Shown: piece after piece, positions 37,186-47,875 of the stretch
How the letters are laid out: each line of letters starts with the position of its first letter
Numbering within the stretch: the stretch's first letter is position 1
Assembly: GCA_946185805.1 (NCBI GenBank)
Contig: CAMHKU010000006.1
Coordinates: 1 to 55,943 of the forward strand
Source: an uncultured Prevotellaceae bacterium
GTDB taxonomy: Bacteria; Bacteroidota; Bacteroidia; Bacteroidales; Bacteroidaceae
Direction: 5' to 3'
DNA length: 55,943 nucleotides
Translations under genes and position numbers: made by a program
Notes under the pieces: model-generated
What the model saw: only the letters and a program-made list of their open reading frames with translations
Database searches by the model: none
Told to the model about the DNA's origin: nothing

Positions 37186-37323
37186 TGTCTTAGTAGCCAC
37201 TTAAAGCCAAACTGATGACAGAGCAATCATTATTTCACATGTAGGGTAACTTAAGTTTGGTTATTAACATAAAAATGCGGAAGTATATTTTAAACGCAGA
37301 GGAACTTCTGTAAGTCAATTATC

Positions 37324-37355
37324 AAAAAAAAAGCCGAAAGAGAAGTTCTTTCGGC
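37324..37355 (-). terminator. Rho-independent terminator of the OmpA-like gene
   Basis: Minus strand GCCGAAAGA-ACTTC-TCTTTCGGC followed by a T tract. Confidence 0.85.
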
Positions 37356-37387
37356 CTTTCGTTAGCGTTGTTTTTTAACTGACTTTT

Positions 37388-38434
37388 TTACTCTCCCACA
37401 ACGATGACGCAGCGGTTGCGGTCGTTCTCGGTGTAGGGCTGCACGGTGTCGCCGTAGCTGTTAACAGTCATGCGGTTGGCGTCGATGCCCTTGCTCTGCA
37501 GGCTCTTAGCCACCTTCTCGGCACGCTGCTGGGCGTACTTGGCATTAATCTTGGCGTTACCAGTACCCTTGTCGGCATAACCGCTGACGGTAATCTTCTT
37601 GGCGGGGTATTTCTTACACCAGTCAGCAATCTTGTTGAGGATAGTCTCGGGGTCGGGGTCCGACTCACGGATGAGGTAGAAGAATGTCTCCTTCAGCGGC
37701 TCGTCCTTCACTACCACGGGCTCGGGCTTCTTCTCCACCACGGGAGCGGGAGCGGGAGCAGGAGCGGGCTCTACCACAGGAGCAGGCTCGGCAGCAGGTG
37801 CAGGCTTGGCCACCTTCTTGTGGCCGAAGTTGAAGGCCACGCCCAGGAGCGTTGACGAATACCAGTCGTGCTGCTTGTCGCCGTCGATGCGTCCGTTCCA
37901 CTGCGTCGAGGTGTTGGTCATACGATGCTCCAAAGTAAGGCTTACATTCTTGCACAGACGAGCCTCAAGGATAGCGCCCACACGGACGGCGGGAGCAAAC
38001 TTGGTAGAACTGGTGAGTGTAGCCTCCGACCAGGTGTAGCCGGCACCGCCGAGCAGATAGAAGGCCAAAGGCGTGCAGGCCTTCTTGGTGAAGAGGTTCA
38101 CCAGATTGAGCGTAGCGTCGAAACTCACGGCATAATACTTGAACTTATTGTAAGTATCGGCCACGTACTGGTCTTTCACCTTCGAATCCCAGCCCTCGGC
38201 ACCGAGGCGCACACCCACGAGGGGCGTCACCTGGCGGCCGACGTTGAGGCCGAAGACGGGCGATATAAGGTCGCCACGCTTACCGGGAGTATAGGGAATC
38301 TGCACGCCCCCCTGAGCCTGGATATACCAGTAGGGCGAGAAGCAGCAGGCGCCGTTGTTGTCGCAGCTGCCCGTCTGCGCGTTGGCCGTCAGGGCGAAGA
38401 GTGCCGTCAGTGCCAGAAAAATATATTTTTTCAT
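37388..38434 (-). CDS. OmpA family outer membrane protein
   Basis: Signal peptide, barrel, PAPAPAPVVEKKPEP linker, OmpA C-terminal domain ITVSGYADKGTGNAKINAKYAQQRAEKVAKSL. Confidence 0.9.
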   Translation of the reverse strand: MKKYIFLALTALFALTANAQTGSCDNNGACCFSPYWYIQAQGGVQIPYTPGKRGDLISPVFGLNVGRQVTPLVGVRLGAEGWDSKVKDQYVADTYNKFKYYAVSFDATLNLVNLFTKKACTPLAFYLLGGAGYTWSEATLTSSTKFAPAVRVGAILEARLCKNVSLTLEHRMTNTSTQWNGRIDGDKQHDWYSSTLLGVAFNFGHKKVAKPAPAAEPAPVVEPAPAPAPAPVVEKKPEPVVVKDEPLKETFFYLIRESDPDPETILNKIADWCKKYPAKKITVSGYADKGTGNAKINAKYAQQRAEKVAKSLQSKGIDANRMTVNSYGDTVQPYTENDRNRCVIVVGE

Positions 38435-38465
38435 TTTATGAAGTTTGAAATTTGAGGTTTTACAA

Positions 38466-41400
38466 TTAGAACGTCAGCTTAGCACTGAGCTGCATGCGCC
38501 AGCGGCTGTAGTAGTCGGCATAAGAACGCATGTCGTAGTCACCTTTCTGCTGGAATGAATACTTACCCTTGCTGATGGTCAGCGGGCTGTAGTAGTTGTA
38601 GCCGCCCTGCGACATGGTGGCACCCCACTTCTTGCTCAGCATGTTGGTGAAGTTGATGATGTCGAAGCCAATCTGCAGATAGCGTATCTCCTTGCCGATC
38701 TTGAAGCCGAACTTGTGGTCGAAGTGCAGGTCGAGGCGGTTCTCCCACTTCTCGTAGTCGCCGTTGCGCTCGCAGAACTCTCCGCGGTGAGCCGAGAGAT
38801 AGTCGTCGCCGGCAATCCACTGCTTGAAGTTGGCCACCTGCTGCTCGGTAGTAAACTTGCTGGTGGCGGCGAAGTGGCCGGCAGCTGCCAGCTGGTCGAT
38901 CTGGGCGTCGGTGGGTATGAACATCAGGTCGTTGTTGACACCGTCGCCGTTCATGTCGCCATAGGTATAGATAGAGAAAGGAGCACCCGAGTTGCCTGTA
39001 TAGATCAGGCCGATGGTGGTCTTGTTGTCAAAGGTGCGACCTGGGTTCTTGTTCCAACTGATGTGCTGGTAGGCCGAAGCCATCACCTGGTGAGGCATGT
39101 CGAAGTTTGAGGTCTCCAGCTCTACGGCGTTAGGATCCTTGTGGGTGTAGTTGTACTGGAAGTTGGAGGCAGCCACCGACGATGAACCGTTGTTCACGGT
39201 CTTTGACTTGCCATAGGTGTAGCTGGCCATCAGGTCGAGGCCGAAGTCGAAGCTCTTCTCAGCCTTCACAGAGATGTTGTAAGAATAGCCCTTCGACACA
39301 TTATCCAAGTAGAGGATGTTGGGTGTGCTCTTCATCGTGGTAAACATTGGGCGATTGTCGAAGTCGAAACCGTTGGTCTCGCCCCAGGTCTTGCCGGTAG
39401 ACTCGATGTTGAGCTTCTTCACGATAATGTCGTTGAGCGTCTTGGAGTAGATACCCTCGACAGTCCACTTGATGCCTGCGGGACCAACAACGTCAACAGC
39501 GAGGTCAGCACGTAGCTGTTGGGCAAACTTAAAGTCTTTGTTGAACACGTTGATGGTCTGTGCAGCAAAGGCGGGAGCACCCTGCGAGGTAGAGGGCACG
39601 TTCTGCATGATGGTCTGCTGATTGAGCAGGAACTGCTTGTCGCCACCCTTGCCCGAGCCGGTGTCGTAATTGAACTGTGCCACACCAGTGTTAGAGAAGT
39701 TGTTGCTAATCCACACGAAGGGTATGCGGCCGGTGAAGATACCCACACCACCGCGGACGACGACGGCATTGTTGCCCAACACATCGTAACGGAAACCTAA
39801 GCGGGGCGACCAGAGGGGCTTGACGGCAAGTTTCTGGTTGGTCTGCACGTCGTAGCCGTGCTGCTGTGCCCAGGTGTTGAAGTCCTTGTTCTCCAGCGGT
39901 GTGTCGAGCATCATGGGCATGTCGATACGCAGGCCGTAGGTCAGCTGGAAGTTATCGGTAACATCCCACTTGTCCTGCACGTAGAAGCCCAGCTGTGCAG
40001 CCTTGAAGGGCGAACTCCAGCGGTCGGTACCGGCCACCGCCTCGATGGCGCGACCCAGGCGGAAGCGTGCAATATTGCCGGCAAGGAAGTCGTCGGGCGA
40101 GTTGAAGTAGTACGAACCATAGAAGTCCTGGCAGAAGAGGTTGCCGAAGCTGTAGAGTTCGTCGTGGGTACCAAAGGTGATGGCGTGGCTGCCGAGGGTC
40201 CATGTCAGATTGTCGGTCAGTGTCCACACGTCTTGATCCAGACCGTTGGCCATCGACGAGCGCTCGTTACCCATGTTGAGGGTACCGCCACCGACATTGC
40301 TCACCGACACCATGGGGAATGCCAGGCCAGGATTGCGCTTGTCGCGGACACTGGTCCAGCTGAGGTGGAACTCGTTGCTCACGTTGTTGCTGAAGCGGCT
40401 CTGCAATTCGAGTACCAGAGAGTTGGCCTTCGACACGAAGTCGTAAGCGTAATCGTTGGTCACCAGCGACGAAGCGCCGGCAGTATTGTTGTTCTTGCGA
40501 GCATCGACGAGGCTCCAGCGCAGCGAGGCGTGGTGGCGGTCGTTGATGTTCCAGTCGAGCTTCAGGCCTACCTTGTCAGAATAGGTGTATTCCTTGGGAG
40601 TACCTAACGAGCCGGTATAGTTGACGCCCTGAGCGGCAGCCTGCTGCTTGAGCGTGCTCAGCAGATTCTCGGCCAGATCCCAGTCAACCTTGGTCTGCGA
40701 GCCCTTGGCGCTGTAGGCATTGTCGTACTCCTTGTTGGTGCGCTCGTAGTTGGCAAAGAAGAAGAGCTTGTCCTTCACAATAGGGCCGCCCAGGGTGGCA
40801 CCCCAAGTGTAGTCGGTCTGTGAGCCATAGTCGTCGGAATCGGTACCGTCGTGCTTCTGATACTTGTTGCCCACCAGGCCGCCATCCTGATAGTAGCCAT
40901 AGACGCTGCCGTGAAAATCGTTGGTTCCCGACTTGGTGATGGCATTGATAGCACCACCGGTGAAACCGCTCTGGCGCACATCGAAGGGGGCAATGCTCAC
41001 CTGCAGTTGCTCGATGGTCTCCATAGAGAAGGCCTGGGTGCCGGCCTGACCGCCGTTGGCACCGTTAGAGGTAAGGCCGAACACGTCGTTGGCCATAGAA
41101 CCGTCAATTTGGATGGAGTTATAGCGGTTGTTGGAGCCGGCAATGCTGATAGCGCCGCTTTCTGAGGTCCTCACAAAGGGGTTGATACGTGCCACGTCAG
41201 CAACACTGTGAGTGATGGAGGGCAGCTCGGCCAGACGGCTGCCACTGATGGTCTCGGCAGCACCGTTGCGCGAAGCGGCCAGACCGGCCTGACCCGTAAT
41301 CGTGATTTCACCTAACTGCTTAGTGTCATCTTCAAGCCATACCTGCAGGCTGTAGGTCTCGCCGAGAGAGAGGTTGATACCCTCGAACGACTTTGTCTGG

Positions 41401-41663
41401 CTGCCTACGTAAGACACGGTCACCGTGTAAGGACCGCCGGCACGCATACCCTGAATAGAGAAGCGACCCTCAACATTGGTAACAGCACCGTAGCGAGTGC
41501 CTGAAGGCTGGTGAACAGCCTGGACGGTGGCACCGATGGCCGTCTCGCCATTGGCAGTGCCAAGGGTCACCTTACCATTGATACCAGAAGTCGTCACTTG
41601 AGCCAGCGCCGTTAACGAAACTGTTAACAGCGTGACCACCAGAAAAAACAATCTTTTCTGCAT
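38466..41663 (-). CDS. TonB-dependent receptor, Oar-like (carboxypeptidase regulatory-like domain)
   Basis: TTSGINGKVTLGTANGETAIGATVQAVHQPSGTRYGAVTNVEGRFSI; PFDVRQSGFTGGAINAITKSGTNDFHGSVYGYYQ. Confidence 0.93.
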   Translation of the reverse strand: MQKRLFFLVVTLLTVSLTALAQVTTSGINGKVTLGTANGETAIGATVQAVHQPSGTRYGAVTNVEGRFSIQGMRAGGPYTVTVSYVGSQTKSFEGINLSLGETYSLQVWLEDDTKQLGEITITGQAGLAASRNGAAETISGSRLAELPSITHSVADVARINPFVRTSESGAISIAGSNNRYNSIQIDGSMANDVFGLTSNGANGGQAGTQAFSMETIEQLQVSIAPFDVRQSGFTGGAINAITKSGTNDFHGSVYGYYQDGGLVGNKYQKHDGTDSDDYGSQTDYTWGATLGGPIVKDKLFFFANYERTNKEYDNAYSAKGSQTKVDWDLAENLLSTLKQQAAAQGVNYTGSLGTPKEYTYSDKVGLKLDWNINDRHHASLRWSLVDARKNNNTAGASSLVTNDYAYDFVSKANSLVLELQSRFSNNVSNEFHLSWTSVRDKRNPGLAFPMVSVSNVGGGTLNMGNERSSMANGLDQDVWTLTDNLTWTLGSHAITFGTHDELYSFGNLFCQDFYGSYYFNSPDDFLAGNIARFRLGRAIEAVAGTDRWSSPFKAAQLGFYVQDKWDVTDNFQLTYGLRIDMPMMLDTPLENKDFNTWAQQHGYDVQTNQKLAVKPLWSPRLGFRYDVLGNNAVVVRGGVGIFTGRIPFVWISNNFSNTGVAQFNYDTGSGKGGDKQFLLNQQTIMQNVPSTSQGAPAFAAQTINVFNKDFKFAQQLRADLAVDVVGPAGIKWTVEGIYSKTLNDIIVKKLNIESTGKTWGETNGFDFDNRPMFTTMKSTPNILYLDNVSKGYSYNISVKAEKSFDFGLDLMASYTYGKSKTVNNGSSSVAASNFQYNYTHKDPNAVELETSNFDMPHQVMASAYQHISWNKNPGRTFDNKTTIGLIYTGNSGAPFSIYTYGDMNGDGVNNDLMFIPTDAQIDQLAAAGHFAATSKFTTEQQVANFKQWIAGDDYLSAHRGEFCERNGDYEKWENRLDLHFDHKFGFKIGKEIRYLQIGFDIINFTNMLSKKWGATMSQGGYNYYSPLTISKGKYSFQQKGDYDMRSYADYYSRWRMQLSAKLTF

Positions 41664-41839
41664 AAATTTTTGTTGTTGTTATTAATTAATTAATACCGGG
41701 CGGAACCGCAGTTCGGCCCTCCTTTTGCTTTGCGGCTGCAAAATTAATAATAATTATCCAAAACGAACTATTTTTTAGCAAATAAATCCAAAAAAATAAA
41801 ATTCCCAACTCTGGAACAGGCTTATAAATGGTTACAAAA

Positions 41840-41876
41840 ACAATAGGTGACAAGTATAAAAGATGTCACCTATTGT
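41840..41876 (-). terminator. Rho-independent terminator downstream of the second TonB receptor
   Basis: ACAATAGGTGACA-AGTATAAAAGA-TGTCACCTATTGT; T-rich tract follows on the minus strand. Confidence 0.8.
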
Positions 41877-41893
41877 TGCCTTTGCTAAGTAAA

Positions 41894-44800
41894 TCAGAAT
41901 ATGTAGCGCAGGCTGAACTGTATGCGGTAGGTAGACTGCATGCCGTTGTAGTCGGCAAAGGTGTCGGCAAGCACCTTGCCGCTCTGCTTGGCAAAGTTGT
42001 AGGTGCCGGTCTTGGCCGTATAGGTCAGCGGCATCATGCTGTTCACCTGCCGGTAGATTCCCCAGTGCTTGCTGATGAGGTTAGGCAGGTTCTCGATGTC
42101 TATGCCCAGTTGGAGGGTGTGGCGTCGGCTGCCTGCTTTGATGTAGAAGTCTTGCATCAGCTTGAAGTCCAGCTGGTGGTGCCATGGCATGAGAGCGCCG
42201 CCGCGCTCGGCATACTCGCCAGTGTGGCTGCTGAGGTAGCTGTCCTGCTGGATGTAAGCCCAGAAGTCGTCGCGCTGCTGGTCGGCGGTATAGGTGCCAT
42301 TAGCCTCTTGGATGTCGGTGAAGTTCCACTCGTCGAGAGCCTGGCGCGAGGCGGGGATATACATCAGGTTGTTAGCCCCACGGTCGCCAACGATGTTGCT
42401 GTTAAGCGTGTAGGAGAAGCGCGAGTAGCGGTAGGAAGAGCCGCCAATGAACCCGCTGTTCATGCCGTCGTAGATCAGGCCTACGGTCGTTGCGAAGTGC
42501 TTGGCATACTCCTTGCGGTAGTTAGCCGAGATCAGCAGGCGGTGGGGCGACACGTAGGTGCCATAGCCCAGTTCCTCGTCGTTGACGGCGTTCACCGAAT
42601 AGCGGTTGGTGCTGTAGGCCGAGGTTACCTGGTCGCCGATGCCGTCGCCATAGCTCTTAGCCTTGGAGTAGGTGTAGCTAGCCTTGACATCGAGGCCGAA
42701 GTCAAACTTCTTGGCCAGCGACGCCGTGATGGAATAATAGAAGGCGTTGCTGCCGCCATTGGTAATGAGGAAGGGGTTCACGCCGCTGTTATAAGTGGTA
42801 TAGAGGTTGCGGGTGTCGCCAGGGGCGAGCGTCACCTTGTTGGCACCGTTGCGGTGGATGTTGACATTGCGGATAACGGCGGGATTGAACTCGCGGCTGT
42901 ACATGCCCTCGAGGGTGAAGTCGATGCCGTAGGGCAGCTTGGCATCCAAGGCCAGCGACGTCTTCCACACAGCGTTCATGCTCAGGTTGCGGTCGATGAT
43001 GGTGGGCTGGGCCGGCGGCGCGGGGTTATAGCCGCCAATCTTACTCATGTCGAGCGTCTGTATCTGCTCAGCCACGCTGGGCGAGAAGGTAGGCACGCCG
43101 GCATAGGCAGGATAATTGCCATTGGGGTCGTTGAGCATATAGCCATACTGCACCTGTCCGCAGTTGGAGTTGCCCACGGCCGAGACAAGCCACACGAAGG
43201 GCAGACGGCCTATGAAGTAGCCGGTGCCGCCACGCAGCACGTAACGCTGGTCGCCAAGGATGTCCCAGTTGAAGCCGATACGGGGACTGACGGTCAGGCT
43301 GCCCTCGGGCAGCTGGTCGGTGCTGTACTTGTTGTTGTCGAACACGAGGTCGGCAAACTGGTGGTTGTAGTTGTTCTCCAGGGCGGGATAGATGGGTTTC
43401 TCCACACGCAGGCCGGCGGTAAGGCGCAGCTGGTCGGAGACGTTAATCTGGTCTTGCACGTAGACGGAGAACAGCTGCGACCTCATTTTAGCCAGGAACT
43501 GCGAGCCGTCGGCATCGGCCGACATGGTGACGAGATAGGCCGAGGGCATGGCACGGTTGACAAAGTCGTCCCAGGAGTTGTAGACAAAGAGGCCGTTACC
43601 GCCCTGCATGAATCCGTTGACGGCCTCGTTGGTCTCAAACTGCAGACCGGCCACGAGCTTATGGACGCCCGTGGTGAACGACAGTTCCTCGGTGCCCACG
43701 AAGGTCTTCACCTGACGCAGGTTGCCGGCGGTAAACAGGTCTGGACCGAAGGCGGCAAAGGCAGCACCGTCTTTCAGTATGTGTGTTGAGGGGAACGTGC
43801 CGCCCTCATAGCTGCGGGGCTCGTCCTGATAGCTGTAGGTGGCGCGCAGGGTGTTGTTCACCCCACCCCACTTGGCATTCCACTCGGCGGCCAGCGACGT
43901 GAAGTTGTAGTCCTGGTTATAGCGCTGGCTCTGGAAGTAGAGGGCGGCGCCGGAGCCGATGTTCATGCTGGAGCGCATACCGGCGGCGGTGTTGCCGGGA
44001 TAGACGATGGAGGCCGACAGGGGGCTGACAGAGGTAGAGGGCGACTTCACTTCCTTCGACTTAGACTTCGAGAAGCGCACGTTTACCTTATTATTATCGT
44101 CGATGTTCCAGTCTAAGCGGGCCAGCACCTTGAAGGCCGGCGACTTGTCGCTGTAGCCCTGATAGGGTCCGGGATTGTAGCCGTAGGTGGTAGCGAGATA
44201 CTGCTGGATGGCGGTCATCTCGGCCACTGTTGGGCGGTGCACCACGTTGTTGGCGGCATCCCAAGGCTGGCTGCCATCGCGGGCCACGGCCGTAGGACCG
44301 GCAGAGACGCGGTCTTCGTACTCGCCGTTGACAAAGAAGAAAAGCTTGTCTTTGACGATAGGCCCGCCGAGGGTGGCGCCATACATCGTGGTGTGGTCCT
44401 GGGTGCGGCTGATCTCGTCGTAGTCGCCCACCTGATTGCCTCGCAGGTGGACATTGGTGGTATACATATAGGCTGAGGCCTTGAACTCATTGGTGCCGCT
44501 CTTGGTAACGGCACTGATGGCGCCTCCGGTAAAACCGCTCTGGCGCACGTCGAAAGGCGACGTGGATACAGAGATCTGCTCCAAGGCGTCGAGAGAGACG
44601 GGCGAGCCGTTGCCAGGCAGGTTGCCGCCGATGCCGAAGGCATTGTTGAAGGCGGCACCGTCGATGGTGACATACGACTGGCGGAAGTTACCGCCACCCA
44701 CGGCAAAGCCGTTGCCGGTATTGGCGCCGGTGGGCGTCATCTTCATGATATCGTTCATGGAGCGGCTGACGGTGGGGATATAGGTCATCTGCTCGGCACC

Positions 44801-45217
44801 TACGCTGGTGACGGCGCCGGCACGGTCGGTACGCATGTTGTTACGCCCGGCGGTAGAAAACACCTGCACCTCCTGCAGCATCTGCGAGTCTTCGCTCAGC
44901 CATACGTCAAGCACTGTGCTCTGACCCAGCGACAACTGGATGTCGGTAAACTTCTTGGGCTGGTAGCCGATATACGACACTTCAACCTCATAGGGGCCGC
45001 CGGCACGCAAATTTTCCAAAGCGTAACGGCCGCTGATATTGGTTACAGCACGATAGACAGCCCCCGAGGGCAGATGGCGGGCGGTAACGGTGGCACCGAT
45101 GACCTCCTCATCGTTGGCCGTCACCTTACCGTTAATACCTGAGGTGGTTACTTGAGCCACGGTTGCCGACACAAGTGTCAACAGCAACGCTACCAATACG
45201 CTTAATCTTTTCTGCAT
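41894..45217 (-). CDS. TonB-dependent receptor, Oar-like, tandem paralogue
   Basis: TTSGINGKVTANDEEVIGATVTARHLPSGAVYRAVTNISGRYALENLRAGGPYEVEVSYIGYQ; PFDVRQSGFTGGAISAVTKSGTNEFKASAYMY. Confidence 0.93.
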   Translation of the reverse strand: MQKRLSVLVALLLTLVSATVAQVTTSGINGKVTANDEEVIGATVTARHLPSGAVYRAVTNISGRYALENLRAGGPYEVEVSYIGYQPKKFTDIQLSLGQSTVLDVWLSEDSQMLQEVQVFSTAGRNNMRTDRAGAVTSVGAEQMTYIPTVSRSMNDIMKMTPTGANTGNGFAVGGGNFRQSYVTIDGAAFNNAFGIGGNLPGNGSPVSLDALEQISVSTSPFDVRQSGFTGGAISAVTKSGTNEFKASAYMYTTNVHLRGNQVGDYDEISRTQDHTTMYGATLGGPIVKDKLFFFVNGEYEDRVSAGPTAVARDGSQPWDAANNVVHRPTVAEMTAIQQYLATTYGYNPGPYQGYSDKSPAFKVLARLDWNIDDNNKVNVRFSKSKSKEVKSPSTSVSPLSASIVYPGNTAAGMRSSMNIGSGAALYFQSQRYNQDYNFTSLAAEWNAKWGGVNNTLRATYSYQDEPRSYEGGTFPSTHILKDGAAFAAFGPDLFTAGNLRQVKTFVGTEELSFTTGVHKLVAGLQFETNEAVNGFMQGGNGLFVYNSWDDFVNRAMPSAYLVTMSADADGSQFLAKMRSQLFSVYVQDQINVSDQLRLTAGLRVEKPIYPALENNYNHQFADLVFDNNKYSTDQLPEGSLTVSPRIGFNWDILGDQRYVLRGGTGYFIGRLPFVWLVSAVGNSNCGQVQYGYMLNDPNGNYPAYAGVPTFSPSVAEQIQTLDMSKIGGYNPAPPAQPTIIDRNLSMNAVWKTSLALDAKLPYGIDFTLEGMYSREFNPAVIRNVNIHRNGANKVTLAPGDTRNLYTTYNSGVNPFLITNGGSNAFYYSITASLAKKFDFGLDVKASYTYSKAKSYGDGIGDQVTSAYSTNRYSVNAVNDEELGYGTYVSPHRLLISANYRKEYAKHFATTVGLIYDGMNSGFIGGSSYRYSRFSYTLNSNIVGDRGANNLMYIPASRQALDEWNFTDIQEANGTYTADQQRDDFWAYIQQDSYLSSHTGEYAERGGALMPWHHQLDFKLMQDFYIKAGSRRHTLQLGIDIENLPNLISKHWGIYRQVNSMMPLTYTAKTGTYNFAKQSGKVLADTFADYNGMQSTYRIQFSLRYIF

Positions 45218-45259
45218 AGCTGTACGGATGTTTTAATAAATGATAAATAAGGTGGTTGA

Positions 45260-46429
45260 CTAATCCTCATATTCGAAGTCCTCAAGGTCGTCGAGGTCTT
45301 CCAGTTCGTCGGCATCGACGTCACTAATCTCGATGTCCTCGTCCTCGCCCTCATTGACCAGTTCCTCGTGGAACCGGCTCATGTCCTTGTCGCGGTGGGC
45401 CAGACTCTCGGTGGTGGCAATGGCCGCCAGCTTGTTGCTCTCGGCGTTCATCTCGGCCCAGAGCACGTCCTTCAGCTCGTCTAAGCCGTAGCCCGTGACG
45501 GCGGAGATGAAGACGATGGGAAGGTCTTGCGGCAGCTCCTCGCGCAGCATGGCTATGAGCTCGTCGTCGAGCAGGTCGCACTTGGTGACAGCCAGCACGC
45601 GGTGCTTGTCAAGCAGCTCGGGGTTGAACTGTCGCAACTCGTTGAGCAAGATCTCGTATTCACGGCGGATGTCGTCGGTGTCGCCGGGCACCATGAAGAG
45701 CAGCAGCGAGTTGCGCTCAATATGGCGGAGGAATCGCAGCCCCAGGCCGCGGCCCTCGGCGGCACCCTCGATAATGCCGGGAATGTCGGCCATGACAAAC
45801 GACTTGCCGTCTCTGTAGCCCACAATGCCCAGCGAGGGCTCCATCGTGGTAAACGGGTAGTTGGCGATCTTAGGCTTGGCATTGCTCAGCGCACTGACCA
45901 GCGTCGACTTGCCGGCATTGGGAAATCCCACCAAGCCTACGTCGGCCAGCAACTTCAGCTCCAGGATGACGGTCATCTCCTGCATGGGTTCGCCGGGCTG
46001 TGCATAGCGCGGCGCCTGGTTGGTGGCGGTGCGAAACTGGAAGTTGCCCAGTCCGCCACGGCCGCCCTTCAGCAGCAGCACCTCCTGACCGTCGTAGGCC
46101 ACGTCGCAGACGAACTTGCCCGTCTCGGCATTATAGACCACCGTGCCCGGCGGCACGTCGATATAGATGTCTTTGCCGTCGGTGCCGTGGCACTTGTCGC
46201 GCCCGCCGTTGCCGCCATGCTCGGCAAAGATGTGGCGCTCATACTTCAGGTGGAGCAGCGTCCAGTAGTTGTGGTTGCCGCGCAGGTAGATACTGCCACC
46301 ACGGCCGCCGTCGCCACCGTCGGGACCGCCGTTGGGGTTATACTTCACATGCCGCAGGTGCATCGACCCGCGACCTCCCTTGCCCGAGCGGCAAAGTATC
46401 TTGACATAGTCTACGAAGTTGCTCTCCAT
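45260..46429 (-). CDS. obgE: GTPase ObgE/CgtA
   Basis: [69 protein letters not shown]. Confidence 0.97.
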   Translation of the reverse strand: MESNFVDYVKILCRSGKGGRGSMHLRHVKYNPNGGPDGGDGGRGGSIYLRGNHNYWTLLHLKYERHIFAEHGGNGGRDKCHGTDGKDIYIDVPPGTVVYNAETGKFVCDVAYDGQEVLLLKGGRGGLGNFQFRTATNQAPRYAQPGEPMQEMTVILELKLLADVGLVGFPNAGKSTLVSALSNAKPKIANYPFTTMEPSLGIVGYRDGKSFVMADIPGIIEGAAEGRGLGLRFLRHIERNSLLLFMVPGDTDDIRREYEILLNELRQFNPELLDKHRVLAVTKCDLLDDELIAMLREELPQDLPIVFISAVTGYGLDELKDVLWAEMNAESNKLAAIATTESLAHRDKDMSRFHEELVNEGEDEDIEISDVDADELEDLDDLEDFEYED

Positions 46430-46440
46430 AAGGGCTTTTG

Positions 46441-47013
46441 TCAGATGCTGTCAATCACGGCGCAGATGTCGGCGAAGATGCGGTCCAGCTCGCCGCTGCC
46501 GTTGATGTGGTAGTGAATACCCTCGTTGGCATACCACTGGATGAGGGGCTGTGTCTGTGAGTGATAGACGACGAGGCGCTTCTTGATGGTCTCCTCGTTG
46601 TCGTCGGCACGACAGCTCTGCTGACCACGCAGCACGAGACGCTTCATCAGCTCGTCCTCAGGCACGTCGAGCTCTATCATGGCGGCCACCTTGTCGCCGC
46701 GCTCGCTGAGCATCGCCTTCAGGGCCTCGGCCTGAGGGATAGTGCGGGGAAAACCGTCGAAGATCACACCCTTATGGCCACGGCCCAGGGCGTCGTAGAC
46801 GGAGGCTAAAATGCTCACCATCAAGTCGTCGGGAATGAGCTGTCCCTGGTCTATAAACTTCTGGGCCGTCTGCCCTAATTCCGTACCCTTCTTGATTTCG
46901 GCCCGCAGCACGTCGCCGGTCGAGATATGGTTCAGTCCATACTTTTCAATGAGCTTGTCGCTCTGCGTGCCCTTGCCGGAACCGGGGGCACCAAAGATCA
47001 CGATGTTCTTCAT
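46441..47013 (-). CDS. adk: Adenylate kinase
   Basis: [52 protein letters not shown]. Confidence 0.96.
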   Translation of the reverse strand: MKNIVIFGAPGSGKGTQSDKLIEKYGLNHISTGDVLRAEIKKGTELGQTAQKFIDQGQLIPDDLMVSILASVYDALGRGHKGVIFDGFPRTIPQAEALKAMLSERGDKVAAMIELDVPEDELMKRLVLRGQQSCRADDNEETIKKRLVVYHSQTQPLIQWYANEGIHYHINGSGELDRIFADICAVIDSI

Positions 47014-47203
47014 CTTTATTCGTTGTTCTTGTTGGTTCTGCTTTGCTTTGATTTCTTTACCCTTAGTCCACAGGTCGGTAATGAGGTCGCCTTTGCGCGC
47101 CTCAACATCACTCGGCATGTGGGGAAGCTTTACTACTCTCACTTTATTTTCGATTTACTATTTTATTTTCTATTTTCGATTGATTACCTTGCCGATGAAG
47201 TAA

Positions 47204-47755
47204 TCACCCTTCACCTTCACCCTTCACCAGAGTATAGACGTCCTTTAGTCCGCGGCCCTGCTGATCGTAGTCCAGGCCATAGCCCAGGATGAAGTCATTG
47301 GGAATCTCGAAGGCCACATAGTCGAGCTTCAAGTCTACCGTCAGTTTCTCGGGTTTGAAGAAAAGCGTGCACACCTGCACCGAGGCGGGGTTGCGCGTGC
47401 CCAGCTGCTCCATCATACGCTTGATGGTGAGACCGCTCTCCACAATGTCCTCCACGATGACAACGGTGCGGTCGGTGAGGTTCTCGTTGATGCCTATCAC
47501 CTCGTGCACCTTGCCTGTCGACGTGGTACCCTGATAGGAGGCTAACTTTACAAACGAAATCTCACAGGGAATGGTCATCTCGCGCATCAGGTCGGCGGCG
47601 AAGATGAACGCACCGTTGAGCACGGCCAGAAACAGCGGATTCTTACCCTCCAAGTCACGGCTCATCTGCTGAGCCAGTTCCTTCACTCGCGCCTGTATCT
47701 GAGCAGCAGGCATAGACACCTCGAAGGTCTTATCTTTAATGGTTACTCTATTCAT
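47204..47755 (-). CDS. hpt: Hypoxanthine phosphoribosyltransferase
   Basis: VVIVEDIVESGLTIKRMMEQL PRPP loop; FILGYGLDYDQQGRGLKDVYTL. Confidence 0.93.
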   Translation of the reverse strand: MNRVTIKDKTFEVSMPAAQIQARVKELAQQMSRDLEGKNPLFLAVLNGAFIFAADLMREMTIPCEISFVKLASYQGTTSTGKVHEVIGINENLTDRTVVIVEDIVESGLTIKRMMEQLGTRNPASVQVCTLFFKPEKLTVDLKLDYVAFEIPNDFILGYGLDYDQQGRGLKDVYTLVKGEGEG

Positions 47756-47836
47756 ACCAAAAACAGATGGATATTGTTTTGCGGTGCAAAATTAATACTT
47801 TTTATCCGAATAGCGTCAGAAAAAGAAGGAAATGTT

Positions 47837-47866
47837 TTGTTTTCTGCTGAATTTGCCGTATCTTTG
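47837..47866 (+). promoter_or_regulatory. Bacteroidetes-type promoter (TTG-N19-TATCTTTG)
   Basis: TTG 47837-47839 and TATCTTTG 47859-47866, 10 bp before the nnr ATG. Confidence 0.7.
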
Positions 47867-47875
47867 CGCGCAATT

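Noticed and set aside
37735-37800. PAPAPAP-coding repeat in the OmpA-like gene as a mobile insertion
   Set aside because: Pro/Ala-rich linkers before OmpA C-terminal domains are common; no element-like structure.
41828-43789. 653-aa plus-strand ORF opposite the second TonB receptor
   Set aside because: Antisense artefact of codon bias; the minus-strand receptor has recognisable domains along the same interval.
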